A stretch of 64,000 nucleotides of DNA from Desulfosporosinus lacus DSM 15449 (GCF_900129935.1 NZ_FQXJ01000008.1:124001-188000); one strand, 5' to 3'. Shown: positions 35,918 to 44,386, counted from the first letter of the stretch. The notes: a model not told the origin generated them from the sequence alone. Translations and numbers: made by a program.

Positions 35918-35944
35918 CTTTGTTATAGTTAACTGGAGAACTAA

Positions 35945-36112
35945 TTACTCTGGAAGAAAAGTTGCACAGTCAGTCATTTCAGTGGTACTAGCGTTAGGAG
36001 ATTGGACTTCGATCTTGTCAGCATGACAATGATCACCTGAACCATAGTAATGGCAAGTGTTAACAACGCATTTTATTCCGCCGTTAGGTTGAGGCATTTT
36101 TTTAGCTGGCAT
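35945..36112 (-). CDS. DUF1540 domain protein (55 residues)
   Basis: A reverse-strand gene of 55 codons. Translation starts MPAKKMPQPNGGIKCVVNTC and continues HYYGSGDHCHADKI, then TTEMTDCATF. The four cysteines in the order Cx4C, GDxC, DCATF are the signature of the DUF1540 family, proposed metal-binding small proteins of anaerobes and spore-formers; function unknown. A perfect AAAGGAGG lies six to seven bases upstream of the ATG (36110-36112 on the reverse strand). The bidirectional hairpin at 35878 ends it. It converges with the DUF502 gene and is divergent from the DUF1232 gene. Confidence 0.9.
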   Translation of the reverse strand: MPAKKMPQPNGGIKCVVNTCHYYGSGDHCHADKIEVQSPNASTTEMTDCATFLPE

Positions 36113-36378
36113 ATTAGTATTCCTCCTTTAAGTGAATTCAAAGTTTAATATCTCCAGTTAATTTGTTTTTTATGTCTATTAATTTATGATTATATTGACA
36201 AAATTATATAAGCAAGTTGGAACTGGAATGGACAACAAACAGAAAATATTTCAAAACGTTAGGATATTGAAAATCGCAAAATATGAAGCCGCAATCAGGG
36301 ACAAGCTAATTAGATTAATAAGAATTGATATTCAATTAAGCAATACATTAATAGTCTGGTAAGGGAGCTGAGATTAAC

Positions 36379-36813
36379 ATGACCACAGACAAACTCAATA
36401 ATAAAAGATTAAAACCCTATCAAAAGAAGGCGGCCAAGTATATTTCGGACAAGAAAAAATCATTAGATCTTCTCAATAATGCCATGAAAAAAGCTAACGC
36501 TAAAAGAGGTGCGCTTGGCGAAACCTGGGAGAAATTTCAGCTCTTATTTGGCGTATTTAAAGATTGGATTAACGGCAACTATAAGGAAATGCCCATGCGT
36601 TCGCTTCTCATGATAGTCCTGGGAATCGTCTATTTTGTATCTCCCATAGACGGGATCTTCGATTATATTCCTTTTGCAGGATTAATTGATGACGCGGCAG
36701 TAGCTGGCTTTGTTATATCCCAAGTGAGCGTTGACCTTGAACGATATAAGCTCTGGAAAAAGCAAGTCGAAGCAGATTCAACTAGCTCATCTGTATCTGA
36801 AGCATCTTCTTAA
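36379..36813 (+). CDS. YkvA family protein (DUF1232)
   Basis: A 144-residue protein. The first 70 residues are basic and helical, with many lysines. The DUF1232 core then follows: SLLMIVLGIVYFVSPIDGIFDYIPFAGLIDDAAVAGFVISQV, with the characteristic SPID, DYIP and IDDA words and one hydrophobic helix. ATG 36379 follows AAGGGAG. Cellular role of the family is not known. It ends at a hairpin at 36876, so it is a single-gene unit. Confidence 0.88.
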   Translation: MTTDKLNNKRLKPYQKKAAKYISDKKKSLDLLNNAMKKANAKRGALGETWEKFQLLFGVFKDWINGNYKEMPMRSLLMIVLGIVYFVSPIDGIFDYIPFAGLIDDAAVAGFVISQVSVDLERYKLWKKQVEADSTSSSVSEASS

Positions 36814-37173
36814 GAGTGTTTTCCACGAAATTTTGATGCTGCAACAATAGTTTTTGAGAGTATACTACACTCTACAAGGTAAGCAGAAGTAAAAATTAAC
36901 TTCTGCTTACCTTCTTTCATTAGAATAACTGTTTTTGTTTAACCCCAACAACATGAACACTTCTCGTTTAAAGAAAGTAATAGTCACCGGGTGGAGACTA
37001 TTGTGACTAATCCTAAATAACACAGTTTAGGGGGATGACTGTCCAGAGGAATAAAATATTTGAAAAATTCCGAAGATTATATCTGTACTTGAGCGGGGAT
37101 TGGTTGTAGAATTGAAATTAACAGTTATGTCAAAAATAGTAATTAGATTTAGGATGTGGGTGAGGGGTGGAAG
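36814..37173 (+). other. leader region of the sigma-54 activator gene
   Basis: This 360-bp gap holds the terminator at 36876, then two inverted repeats. AATAGTC (36979-36985) pairs with GACTATT (36996-37002), ten bases apart. AATCCTAAA (37009-37017) is followed by TTTAGGGGGAT (37026-37036). The word AATCCTA also begins both palindromes upstream of the methyltransferase operon (41231, 41252), so autoregulation is possible, but the spacing and right half differ. No gene seen. Confidence 0.4.
36876..36916 (+). terminator. terminator after the DUF1232 gene
   Basis: AAGGTAAGCAGAAGT (36876-36890) pairs perfectly with ACTTCTGCTTACCTT (36899-36913), loop of eight, followed by CTTT. Confidence 0.8.
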
Positions 37174-39009
37174 ATGTCTGCAGTATCTAAATTATTGTCA
37201 CTAACATCTGAATTAAAGCTTAACAAATCCTATGTCCAACAAATAGCAGAAGTGATCGCAGCAGTAATAGAATTTGAGGTTGCTATTATTGATAATAACT
37301 TAGAAGTAATTGCTGGGACGGGAAAATACCAAAGTGAAATTGGTTTTGTATACGGGAAAGGATCAATCACTGGACAGATAATTAACAGCGGCAGCAACTT
37401 TGTCTTAGATGACGAACCGCTTAATCACAATATCTGCAAAGACTGCAATCAAAAAATTATTTGTAAACTCAAGGCAGGAATACTTTCCCCAATAATATGG
37501 ACCGGGGATGTAATTGGCACAATTTCAATTTTTGCTTTTGATGACAGGGAAAAAAATGAGTTGCTTTCTAACCGTGATAAACTGCTTGATTTTTTAATGA
37601 AAATATCAGCCTTGATAAGCAGCAAAATTGGCGAGAATGAAATGCATGGACGCCTTTCATTAATGGCCAACCAATTCAGTGCAGTTATAAATTCCATTGT
37701 CGAGGGGCTCGTAACTATTGACCATTCAGGTTTTATAACCCATATTAACAAGTCTGCTGAAAAGTTATTGAATATTTCTACACAGCAAGTTTGCGGGAGA
37801 CACATAAACGATATTTTCCAAGGGTTCTCAGTTCCTAAAGTGTTAAAACTCGGACAACCATATGTTGAACAAGAAATCCAGTATATCAACAAGGGAGAGG
37901 TATGTCTATTTATCAGTACCATTACACCCATAAAAACGAATCAGGAAATTATCGGTTTGGTTATTTCATTTCGAAGTATCCGCGAATTGCGGAAGTTAGC
38001 GGGTCGTTTGATTAGGGAAGATCGCAAATATACTCTGGACGGAATACTAGGAACAAGCAAAACTATGACCATCCTTAAACAAAAAATGCAACTTGTCGCG
38101 GCAACCGACTCGACAATTTTGATTACTGGCGAAAGTGGAACCGGTAAAGAGTTATTTGCGAGGGCCATTCATGAAGAAAGCCATCGCAAAAATGGGCCAT
38201 TTATCGCTATAAACTGCGGGGCTATTCCAGAAATGCTCTTAGAAAGTGAACTTTTTGGTTATGAAGAAGGTGCTTTTACCGGGGCTAGTCGTGGAGGTAA
38301 ACCAGGGAAATTTGAGCTTGCAAACAATGGGACAATCTTTCTGGACGAAATTGGAGATATGCCGATGCATCTTCAGGTGAAGTTATTGCGAGTGTTGCAA
38401 GAGGTTAAAATTGAACGAATTGGTGGAGTAAAGCCGGTATGGATTGATGTCCGGATTATCGCAGCCACAAATCGCAATCTCGAAGAAATGATCAAAGAAA
38501 AACTATTTAGAAGTGATCTCTTTTATAGGTTAAGTGTTATTCCATTCTATATTCCTCCGTTACGTGAAAGGAAAGAGGACTTGATGCTTCTTCTCCATCA
38601 CTTTTTGGATAAGTATAATCTTATTTTAGGTAAACAAATAACCGGTTTTACTCAAGAAGTTCAGAGAAAAATGCTTACCTATCCTTGGCAGGGGAATGTA
38701 AGGGAACTGGAAAATGCGGTTGAGTATGCAGTAAATATTGCCACAAATGATATCATTGACAGCACTTATTTATCCTCTCGAGTCAATGACTATTTCGAAC
38801 AGAATGCCAGTTTAGCATCGGGTGATCAACCAACGTTAGCTGAATTGGAGAAAACTGCAATTGCAGCCGCGCTGAAAAGATTTGGCAGTACCGGCCAAGC
38901 TAAAGAAAAAGCTGCCGATAGCTTGGGTATGAGCAGATCTACTTTCTACAGAAAGATAAAAGAATTGGGACTAGATACTAAATTCCCAAATATAAATAAA
39001 TTATCCTAA
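37174..39009 (+). CDS. sigma-54-dependent transcriptional activator (GAF-PAS-AAA-Fis)
   Basis: A 611-residue enhancer-binding protein. Residues about 10-155 form a GAF-like sensory domain with the unusual cluster His85-x2-Cys88-x2-Cys91-x5-Cys97; residues about 165-280 are a PAS domain. The AAA+ domain has Walker A GESGTGKE (Lys325), GAFTGA (366-371), which contacts sigma-54, and Walker B FLDEIGD. A Fis-type helix-turn-helix ends the protein (AADSLGMSRSTFYRKI). ATG 37174 follows GAGGGGTGG; an in-frame GTG lies at 37156. The next two units both have -24/-12 promoters, so it very likely controls betaine transport and methyl transfer. Confidence 0.93.
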   Translation: MSAVSKLLSLTSELKLNKSYVQQIAEVIAAVIEFEVAIIDNNLEVIAGTGKYQSEIGFVYGKGSITGQIINSGSNFVLDDEPLNHNICKDCNQKIICKLKAGILSPIIWTGDVIGTISIFAFDDREKNELLSNRDKLLDFLMKISALISSKIGENEMHGRLSLMANQFSAVINSIVEGLVTIDHSGFITHINKSAEKLLNISTQQVCGRHINDIFQGFSVPKVLKLGQPYVEQEIQYINKGEVCLFISTITPIKTNQEIIGLVISFRSIRELRKLAGRLIREDRKYTLDGILGTSKTMTILKQKMQLVAATDSTILITGESGTGKELFARAIHEESHRKNGPFIAINCGAIPEMLLESELFGYEEGAFTGASRGGKPGKFELANNGTIFLDEIGDMPMHLQVKLLRVLQEVKIERIGGVKPVWIDVRIIAATNRNLEEMIKEKLFRSDLFYRLSVIPFYIPPLRERKEDLMLLLHHFLDKYNLILGKQITGFTQEVQRKMLTYPWQGNVRELENAVEYAVNIATNDIIDSTYLSSRVNDYFEQNASLASGDQPTLAELEKTAIAAALKRFGSTGQAKEKAADSLGMSRSTFYRKIKELGLDTKFPNINKLS

Positions 39010-39360
39010 ATTGAGATTAATAAAAAGGACTTTCCCTAGGGGATTTCAGAGATAGTATTACGATTTTCGTTCTTATATTGAGACAACATATTTCTTGAAT
39101 AGCTTTTTGGATGTGACTTCTCAGTCTGTCTGAAAGGCTTTTCTTTTTAGTTTAAAATATTTTGAATTAGTATATAAACTTCGGCCTATGAAGGCTATGG
39201 GACATGTCAATGAAACTATGATTAATTCAAGCTTTTTGCAAGGGATAGTTAGTGATATTGCATGCAGGACAAGAAAAATGCCCGGAGACTAATCGGTTAC
39301 CTATATATATAATTTAGTGGCATGATTATTGCAATATTCAGAAAAAGGAGATTAATTAAA
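39010..39360 (+). other. leader region of the BCCT transporter gene
   Basis: The region contains the sigma-54 promoter at 39318 and, further upstream, the words ATCCTAAA (39003, partly in the previous gene) and CCTAGGGGATTT (39034-39045). These loosely recall the AATCCTA/GGATT halves seen before the methyltransferase operon but do not form the same 17-bp site. A T-rich stretch (39140-39155) could terminate the regulator gene. No gene is seen up to the leader frame at 39361. Confidence 0.4.
39318..39333 (+). promoter_or_regulatory. sigma-54 (-24/-12) promoter of the BCCT gene
   Basis: TGGCATGATTATTGCA fits the consensus TGGCAC-N5-TTGCA with one mismatch (T for C in the -24 element) and exact spacing. 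It lies 140 bp before the transporter ATG, directly after the gene of a sigma-54 activator. Confidence 0.85.
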
Positions 39361-39480
39361 TTGCAGTATGTTAATATTACGGCTGCATTTATTAAAATGG
39401 AGGAGGAATGCCTTTTATTCAAGCGAATCCTGACGGTCAAAACAAGCGGAAGAATTAAAGGAGGAACGAAGCATGAGTGA
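39361..39480 (+). CDS. possible 39-residue leader peptide overlapping the BCCT gene
   Basis: TTG 39361 lies ten bases after AAGGAG (39345-39350) and opens a 39-codon frame, MQYVNITAAFIKMEEE onwards, ending at TGA 39478-39480. It overlaps the first eight bases of the transporter gene (ATG 39473) in another frame, which would couple translation. The peptide resembles no known protein. The transporter has its own AAAGGAGG, so this may be accidental. Confidence 0.35.
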   Translation: MQYVNITAAFIKMEEECLLFKRILTVKTSGRIKGGTKHE

Positions 39481-41044
39481 AAAAAAGAGTTTCCTTGGCA
39501 AAGTTGATCGTCCTATTTTTACAATTTCTGCGATTATAATGGTTATTTTTGTCGCGTGGACACTGCTTCAACCTAAAGCAGCTGGTGCAACATTCAATGG
39601 GGTACAGAAATTCATTACGGATAACTTCGGTTGGAGTTATTTGATTGGAGTCACATTTTTCTTGGTTTTTGCCTTGTATTTAGCGTTTAGTAAGTTTGGG
39701 AAGATTACGCTGGGTAAAGATGGAGAGAAACCTGAACACAGCACTTGGAGCTGGTTTGCTATGCTCTTTGCAGCTGGTATGGGAATTGGCCTTGTTTTCT
39801 GGGGAGTAGCTGAACCAATGTATCACTATTCTTCACCTCCTTACGGTGAAAAATCAAGTGTCGAATCAGCTCAAATCGCAATGCGATATGTATTTTTCCA
39901 TTGGGGATTGCATCCTTGGGCTATTTTTGCCATTGTAGGCTTGTCAATGGCGTATTTTCAGTTTCGTAAAGGTTTACCAGCCTTAGTCAGTTCCTCCCTT
40001 TATCCGATCCTTGGAGAAAAAGGGATTAACGGTTGGATTGGTAAACTTGTCGATATATTAGCCGTATTTGCAACGATTTTTGGGGTTGCTACCTCTCTGG
40101 GATTAGGTGCTACACAGATTGCTTCCGGGTTAAATTATGCCTATGGTCTTCCCACTGGTATGACGACAACTGTCACTGTCATCGTCGTTATTACTGGATT
40201 GTTTATTACATCTGCAGTAACTGGAATTGAAAAAGGGATTAGGTTCCTTAGCAACACAAATATGCTTTTAATAGGCATCATTGTAGTTTTTATGCTTATC
40301 GTTGGACCAACTCGATATATTCTTAATGGCTTTTCCGAAACTTTGGGGTCTTACCTCCAGAATATTGTACAAATGAGTTTTTGGACAGATACCTTCAAAA
40401 CAAATGATGGCTGGGTAGGCGGTTGGACCATTTTCTACTGGGCTTGGTGGGTTGCTTGGGGTCCATTCGTTGGTGCTTTCATTGCCCGTATATCCAAGGG
40501 CCGTTCGATAAAAGAATTTATCCTGGGAGTGGTCTTTGCGCCAACTATAATGAGTTTTGTGTGGTTGTCAATAATGGGCAACAGCGCACTGTTTATTGAT
40601 GTGGTTCAAAAAGGCGGGATTGCTGCTCAAGTGGCAAAAGACATTAGTACTGCCGTTTTCGCCATGTACCAGTACTTCCCGCTTACTGGCTTTATTACCT
40701 TGGTGACGACCTTAATTATAGCGGTCTTCTTTATTACTTCGGCAGACTCTGCAACCTTTGTTATGGCAATGTTCACTTCAGGTGGAGAATTAAACCCAAG
40801 CGCCGGACTAAAGATTACTTGGGGTTTGATTGAAGGTGCTGTTGCTATCGCCTTGATGGTTGCTGGGGGACTTGGTGCGCTACAGACTGCATCGATTGCT
40901 GCAGCCTTTCCATTTATGCTCGTCATGTTTGCAATGTGTGTATCCTTAATAAAGGCTTTCAAACAAGAAATCAATGTCGCAAGCGTTAAACCGCAAGTTA
41001 ATAATTACAATCCAACCACAACACAACCCAGTAAGCCGGTCTAG
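39473..41044 (+). CDS. BCCT-family betaine/choline/carnitine transporter
   Basis: A 523-residue secondary carrier with twelve predicted spans. GMGIGLVFWGVAEPMYHY is the first family signature and TIFYWAWWVAWGPFVGAFIARIS the tryptophan-rich substrate site. The first span is preceded by KVDRPIFTISA and the C-terminus is a polar tail of about 30 residues. The family takes up glycine betaine, choline, carnitine or related quaternary amines. Position between the sigma-54 activator and the MttB-type operon, with its own -24/-12 promoter, suggests catabolic uptake, not osmoprotection. AAAGGAGG precedes ATG 39473. Confidence 0.95.
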   Translation: MSEKKSFLGKVDRPIFTISAIIMVIFVAWTLLQPKAAGATFNGVQKFITDNFGWSYLIGVTFFLVFALYLAFSKFGKITLGKDGEKPEHSTWSWFAMLFAAGMGIGLVFWGVAEPMYHYSSPPYGEKSSVESAQIAMRYVFFHWGLHPWAIFAIVGLSMAYFQFRKGLPALVSSSLYPILGEKGINGWIGKLVDILAVFATIFGVATSLGLGATQIASGLNYAYGLPTGMTTTVTVIVVITGLFITSAVTGIEKGIRFLSNTNMLLIGIIVVFMLIVGPTRYILNGFSETLGSYLQNIVQMSFWTDTFKTNDGWVGGWTIFYWAWWVAWGPFVGAFIARISKGRSIKEFILGVVFAPTIMSFVWLSIMGNSALFIDVVQKGGIAAQVAKDISTAVFAMYQYFPLTGFITLVTTLIIAVFFITSADSATFVMAMFTSGGELNPSAGLKITWGLIEGAVAIALMVAGGLGALQTASIAAAFPFMLVMFAMCVSLIKAFKQEINVASVKPQVNNYNPTTTQPSKPV

Positions 41045-41148
41045 GATTCAGCTCATAATATCTTTCTAATATGAGCTTGAGTTTTAACCCAGTGAGTGAA
41101 CTCGTTCAGCTATAGCTGAACATCTAGACTTCGGTAATGTCCTTATAG

Positions 41149-41192
41149 AAAGACCCACATTTTAAAATAACTGTGTTGGGTCTTTATTTTTT
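41149..41192 (+). terminator. terminator of the BCCT gene
   Basis: AAAGACCCA (41149-41157) pairs with TGGGTCTTT (41177-41185), extended by CA/TG pairs, followed by ATTTTTT. Confidence 0.88.
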
Positions 41193-41230
41193 CTCCCATT
41201 GAGAATGGTTTGGCGAATGTGTTGACGTAA

Positions 41231-41268
41231 AATCCTAAAAATGGATTATCAAATCCTAGAATGGGATT
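41231..41268 (+). promoter_or_regulatory. two 17-bp palindromes, probable sigma-54 activator sites
   Basis: AATCCTAAAAATGGATT (41231-41247) and AATCCTAGAATGGGATT (41252-41268) share AATCC-N7-GGATT symmetry and start 21 bp apart, two helical turns, so both face the same side. They lie about 125-160 bp upstream of the -24 element, the usual place for enhancer sites. That the 37174 regulator binds them is inferred. Confidence 0.75.
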
Positions 41269-41391
41269 ATTGCAAATCAGTCAATAACCGTTCATGGGGA
41301 ATTTAACTTTATTGCATCTCAAAATGAGATATTTTTAATCGGGTGGGAAAAGTAAAAGGCTAAAATTTGGATTAATTGGTGGTTTTAAAAT

Positions 41392-41407
41392 TGGCACAAT
41401 ATTTGCA
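41392..41407 (+). promoter_or_regulatory. sigma-54 (-24/-12) promoter of the methyltransferase operon
   Basis: TGGCACAATATTTGCA is an exact match to TGGCAC-N5-TTGCA. It lies 55 bp before the first corrinoid protein start. Confidence 0.93.
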
Positions 41408-41461
41408 ATAATTTGCCTAATAAGTAAAGCAATGCATTTCAGCAGGGAGGTAGAAGAGAGA

Positions 41462-42097
41462 ATGCCAAATTATTATGAAGAAATTTCTCAAAACGTCATT
41501 ACAGGTCAACTTGACCGCGTAAAACAGCTGACTCAACAGGCCATTGGAGCAGGGAACAATCCCGTTGAAATTATCAATCAAGGATTAATACCCGGTATGA
41601 GTGTAGTCGGAGCACGGTTTAAGGCTGGTCAAATGTATGTACCAGAAGTATTAATGTCAGCACGCGCTATGAATGCAGGAATGGATCTCGTCAAACCGCT
41701 AATTTTGACTAAAGATATCCCTTCAGCAGGTAAAGTGGTGATTGGCACAGTAAAAGGAGACCTTCACGATATCGGAAAGAATTTAGTTGGAATGATGCTG
41801 GAGAGTGCTGGATTTACTGTCATTAATGTTGGGGTAGATGCGGGTCCTGAGAAATTTTTGCAATCGATAAAGGAGCATCAGCCTGGTGTCATTGGAATGT
41901 CTGCGCTTTTGACGACAACCATGCTGGCCATGAAAGATACTATCGAACTCTTAAAAGAAGAGGGCTTGCGCGACAAGGTTAAAGTGATGATCGGCGGAGC
42001 TCCGATATCTCAGGACTTCGCAGATGAAATCGGTGCAGATGGGTTTGCCCCTGATGCGGGTTCTGCCGCAGATCTGTGTAAGAAACTTCTAGCCTAA
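41462..42097 (+). CDS. methyltransferase corrinoid protein 1 (MtgC/MttC-like)
   Basis: A 211-residue two-domain carrier: an N-terminal four-helix cap (to about residue 85) and a C-terminal cobalamin-binding Rossmann domain with GDLHDIGKNLV, where His102 is the lower axial cobalt ligand, plus MSALLTTTM and IGGAPISQDFADEIGADGF. The partner MttB-family enzyme methylates the cobalt and a second methyltransferase removes the methyl. ATG 41462 matches the start of its paralogue (NYYEEISQ) and follows GGGAGG; an upstream in-frame ATG 41432 lacks a site. About 27 of 211 residues differ from the copy at 43725 by hand count, near 87% identity. Confidence 0.94.
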   Translation: MPNYYEEISQNVITGQLDRVKQLTQQAIGAGNNPVEIINQGLIPGMSVVGARFKAGQMYVPEVLMSARAMNAGMDLVKPLILTKDIPSAGKVVIGTVKGDLHDIGKNLVGMMLESAGFTVINVGVDAGPEKFLQSIKEHQPGVIGMSALLTTTMLAMKDTIELLKEEGLRDKVKVMIGGAPISQDFADEIGADGFAPDAGSAADLCKKLLA

Positions 42098-42237
42098 TTT
42101 AATCCGTTTTCTATTGGGAAGGCGGCTCGGCGAAACCATCCATTGGTGGCTATCGTAACTGAAGAACAGTATGGAACTCTCAATTAAGAAGCAGGAGCCT
42201 TCTAAAGTAGCTAAATTAAGGAAGGAGCGTGTGTGAT

Positions 42238-43710
42238 TTGTCAAGAAGCCAATACGTTAGGGCCAACTATCAAGTTAATGCAACACCACAATTAAAGATG
42301 TTAAGCGATGACCAATGTGAAAATGTCTTGAATGGTGCCCTAGAGGTGCTAGAGCGAACAGGAGCAGAGATACACAGTGAAGAGGCTTTAGAAATTTTCA
42401 GAAAAGGAGGATGTTGGGTTGATGGCAACATGGTGTGTTTCCCGTCCCACCTGGTAGAGTGGGCGATTCGCAGTGCACCCTCACGAATTGTAATTTCTAA
42501 TCAAAAAGGTGAACGCACCATGTTCTTGGAAGGACAAAACGTTTATTATGGCCCAGGTCCCACGAATACTTACACCATCGATCCTTTCACTGGAGAACGA
42601 CGCCGTGCTAAGAAGTCCGATACTGTGCGGGCGGCAAAAGTAATCGATGCTTTGCCTAATATATCCTTTGCTATGGATTGCGGAACAGTTATGGATGTCA
42701 CTCCTACTTTATCAGATGTTCATGCTTTTCAGGCTATGTTAGAAAACACAAATAAACCCATTATCCACTGGGGTTTTGGTATAGATCAGTATCAGGATAT
42801 CATCGATATGGCTGCAGCTGTAGCAGGTGGGTTAGAAGCCCTGCAACGCGATCCATTTATTCTCCTTTACTCGGAGTCTAGCCCTCCATTAAGACATTCA
42901 GTGGAAGCCATTGATAAAGCAATTTTTGCAGCCAAAAACAATATTCCCATCGTTTATACTCCTTGTACTTTCTCAGGAGGTGTAGCTCCTGCGACAATGG
43001 CAGCAACTCTTGTAATTGCAGTTGCAGATTCCTTGGTGGGGCTAGTAGCTGGTCAATTAGTCCGTAAAGGTTCTGGCTTTGTAATGGGTGGGTTAATTTC
43101 AACGATGGATATGTCTAGTACTATTCTGTCCTACGGTGCAGCAGAATTAAGCTTGCTTTCGGCTGGATTAACGGCTGTCGCCCGCTACATGAAAATACCG
43201 ATGTTCAGTACTGGTGGTTGTTCAGATTCTAAGGTAATTGATACTCAGATGGGAATTGAAGCTGCTTTTTCAATCTTGATCGCAGGCTTAAGCGGAGCAA
43301 ATCTAATTCATGACTGTAGTTATATGGAATATGGAGCGACATCATCCTTAGACTTAATGACTATGGATGATGAAATCATTGGCATGGTAAAGAAAATTCT
43401 TGGCGGTGTTCTGGTTGACGATGAACACTTAGCCCTTGATGTCATTGATAAAGTCGGCCCGGGTGGACACTACTTAGCTGACGATCATACGATGGACCAT
43501 TTCCGCGAATTCTGGGCCCCAACTTTGATCAATAGACTGAGATTTGACGGATGGAAAGCAGAAGGCTCGAAGACCATGGCCCAACGAGTTAAAGAAAAAA
43601 CCCAAGACATTATCAATAATCACAAACCTGAACAAAAATCAGAAAGTGTATTGAAAGAAATTCAAGCAATTGTCGATAGAGCAGAAGCGCGGGAAGCAAA
43701 TAAAAGATAG
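42238..43710 (+). CDS. MttB-family methyltransferase 1, non-pyrrolysine (MtgB-like)
   Basis: A roughly 490-residue member of the trimethylamine methyltransferase family. The frame has no internal amber codon, so it is of the non-pyrrolysine branch, whose Desulfitobacterium hafniense member MtgB demethylates glycine betaine. Visible are VLERTGAEIHSEEAL, YYGPGPTNTYTIDPFTGERR, CTFSGGVAPATMAATL and GPGGHYLADDHTMDHFREF. Start TTG 42238 gives spacing of ten to GGAG and aligns with the paralogue; GTG 42229 is the alternative. It forms a pair with the preceding corrinoid protein. The actual amine (glycine betaine, carnitine, proline betaine) is not deducible. Confidence 0.9.
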   Translation: MSRSQYVRANYQVNATPQLKMLSDDQCENVLNGALEVLERTGAEIHSEEALEIFRKGGCWVDGNMVCFPSHLVEWAIRSAPSRIVISNQKGERTMFLEGQNVYYGPGPTNTYTIDPFTGERRRAKKSDTVRAAKVIDALPNISFAMDCGTVMDVTPTLSDVHAFQAMLENTNKPIIHWGFGIDQYQDIIDMAAAVAGGLEALQRDPFILLYSESSPPLRHSVEAIDKAIFAAKNNIPIVYTPCTFSGGVAPATMAATLVIAVADSLVGLVAGQLVRKGSGFVMGGLISTMDMSSTILSYGAAELSLLSAGLTAVARYMKIPMFSTGGCSDSKVIDTQMGIEAAFSILIAGLSGANLIHDCSYMEYGATSSLDLMTMDDEIIGMVKKILGGVLVDDEHLALDVIDKVGPGGHYLADDHTMDHFREFWAPTLINRLRFDGWKAEGSKTMAQRVKEKTQDIINNHKPEQKSESVLKEIQAIVDRAEAREANKR

Positions 43711-43724
43711 GAGGCAGATAAAAA

Positions 43725-44360
43725 ATGTCAAATTATTATGAAGAGATTTCTCAAAGCGTCATTTCAGGTCAACTAGACCGAGTAAAACAGCTGACTCAGC
43801 AGGCCATCGACGCTGGGATTGATCCTGTTGAAATAATTAATCAAGGTTTGATCCTCGGAATGAGTGTCGTCGGAGCACGATTTAAGTCTGGCCAAATGTT
43901 TGTGCCAGAAGTGCTGATGTCCGCTAGATCCATGACAGCAGGAATGGACATGGTCAAGCCACTCATTTTAAGTGAAGATATCCCATCAGCTGGCAAAGTA
44001 GTGATCGGAACGGTAAAAGGTGACCTGCATGATATTGGGAAAAACTTAGTGAGCATGATGTTAGAAAGTGCTGGATATACGACCATCAATGTTGGAGTAG
44101 ATGCTGGTCCGGAAAAGTTTTTACAAGCGGTTAAGGAACATAAGCCAAATATCATCGCCATGTCAGCCCTACTAACAACAACGATGCTTTCTATGAAAGA
44201 TACCATTGAACTCTTAAAAGAAGAGGGACTGCGGGATAAAGTCTTGGTGATTATAGGCGGGGCTCCAATATCTCAGGATTTTGCAGATGAAATTGGTGCA
44301 GACGGGTTTGCTCCCGATGCTGGTTCAGCTACTGACCTTTGCAAAAAACTATTAGCTTAA
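43725..44360 (+). CDS. methyltransferase corrinoid protein 2 (MtgC/MttC-like)
   Basis: The 211-residue paralogue of the protein at 41462, with the same cap and cobalamin domain and His102 in GDLHDIGKNLV. It starts at ATG 43725 after AGGAGG, 14 bp behind the first MttB-like gene, and is followed by the second one. High similarity to copy 1 suggests a fairly recent tandem duplication of a corrinoid-protein/methyltransferase pair; the carriers have changed less than the methyltransferases, as expected if both still serve one common downstream enzyme. Confidence 0.94.
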   Translation: MSNYYEEISQSVISGQLDRVKQLTQQAIDAGIDPVEIINQGLILGMSVVGARFKSGQMFVPEVLMSARSMTAGMDMVKPLILSEDIPSAGKVVIGTVKGDLHDIGKNLVSMMLESAGYTTINVGVDAGPEKFLQAVKEHKPNIIAMSALLTTTMLSMKDTIELLKEEGLRDKVLVIIGGAPISQDFADEIGADGFAPDAGSATDLCKKLLA

Positions 44361-44386
44361 TATCAATTAAAGGAAGGAGGATGGTT

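Larger units (their letters stand above)
41045..41461 (+). other. regulatory region of the methyltransferase operon
   Basis: In order: an inverted repeat AGCTCATA/TATGAGCT (41048-41083), the perfect palindrome GTTCAGCTATAGCTGAAC (41104-41121), the transporter terminator (41149), two 17-bp palindromes (41231), a short inverted repeat ATCTCAAAATGAGAT (41318-41332), and the -24/-12 promoter (41392). All separate from coding sequence. The 41104 palindrome has no assigned role. Confidence 0.7.

Noticed and set aside
39408-39458. 16-codon frame starting MPFIQANPDG before the BCCT gene
   Set aside because: The AGGAGG lies only one base from its ATG, too close for efficient initiation; the longer frame at 39361 fits better.
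41231-41268. CRISPR-like pair of repeats
   Set aside because: Only two units, each an internal palindrome, with a four-base gap; geometry fits protein-binding sites instead.
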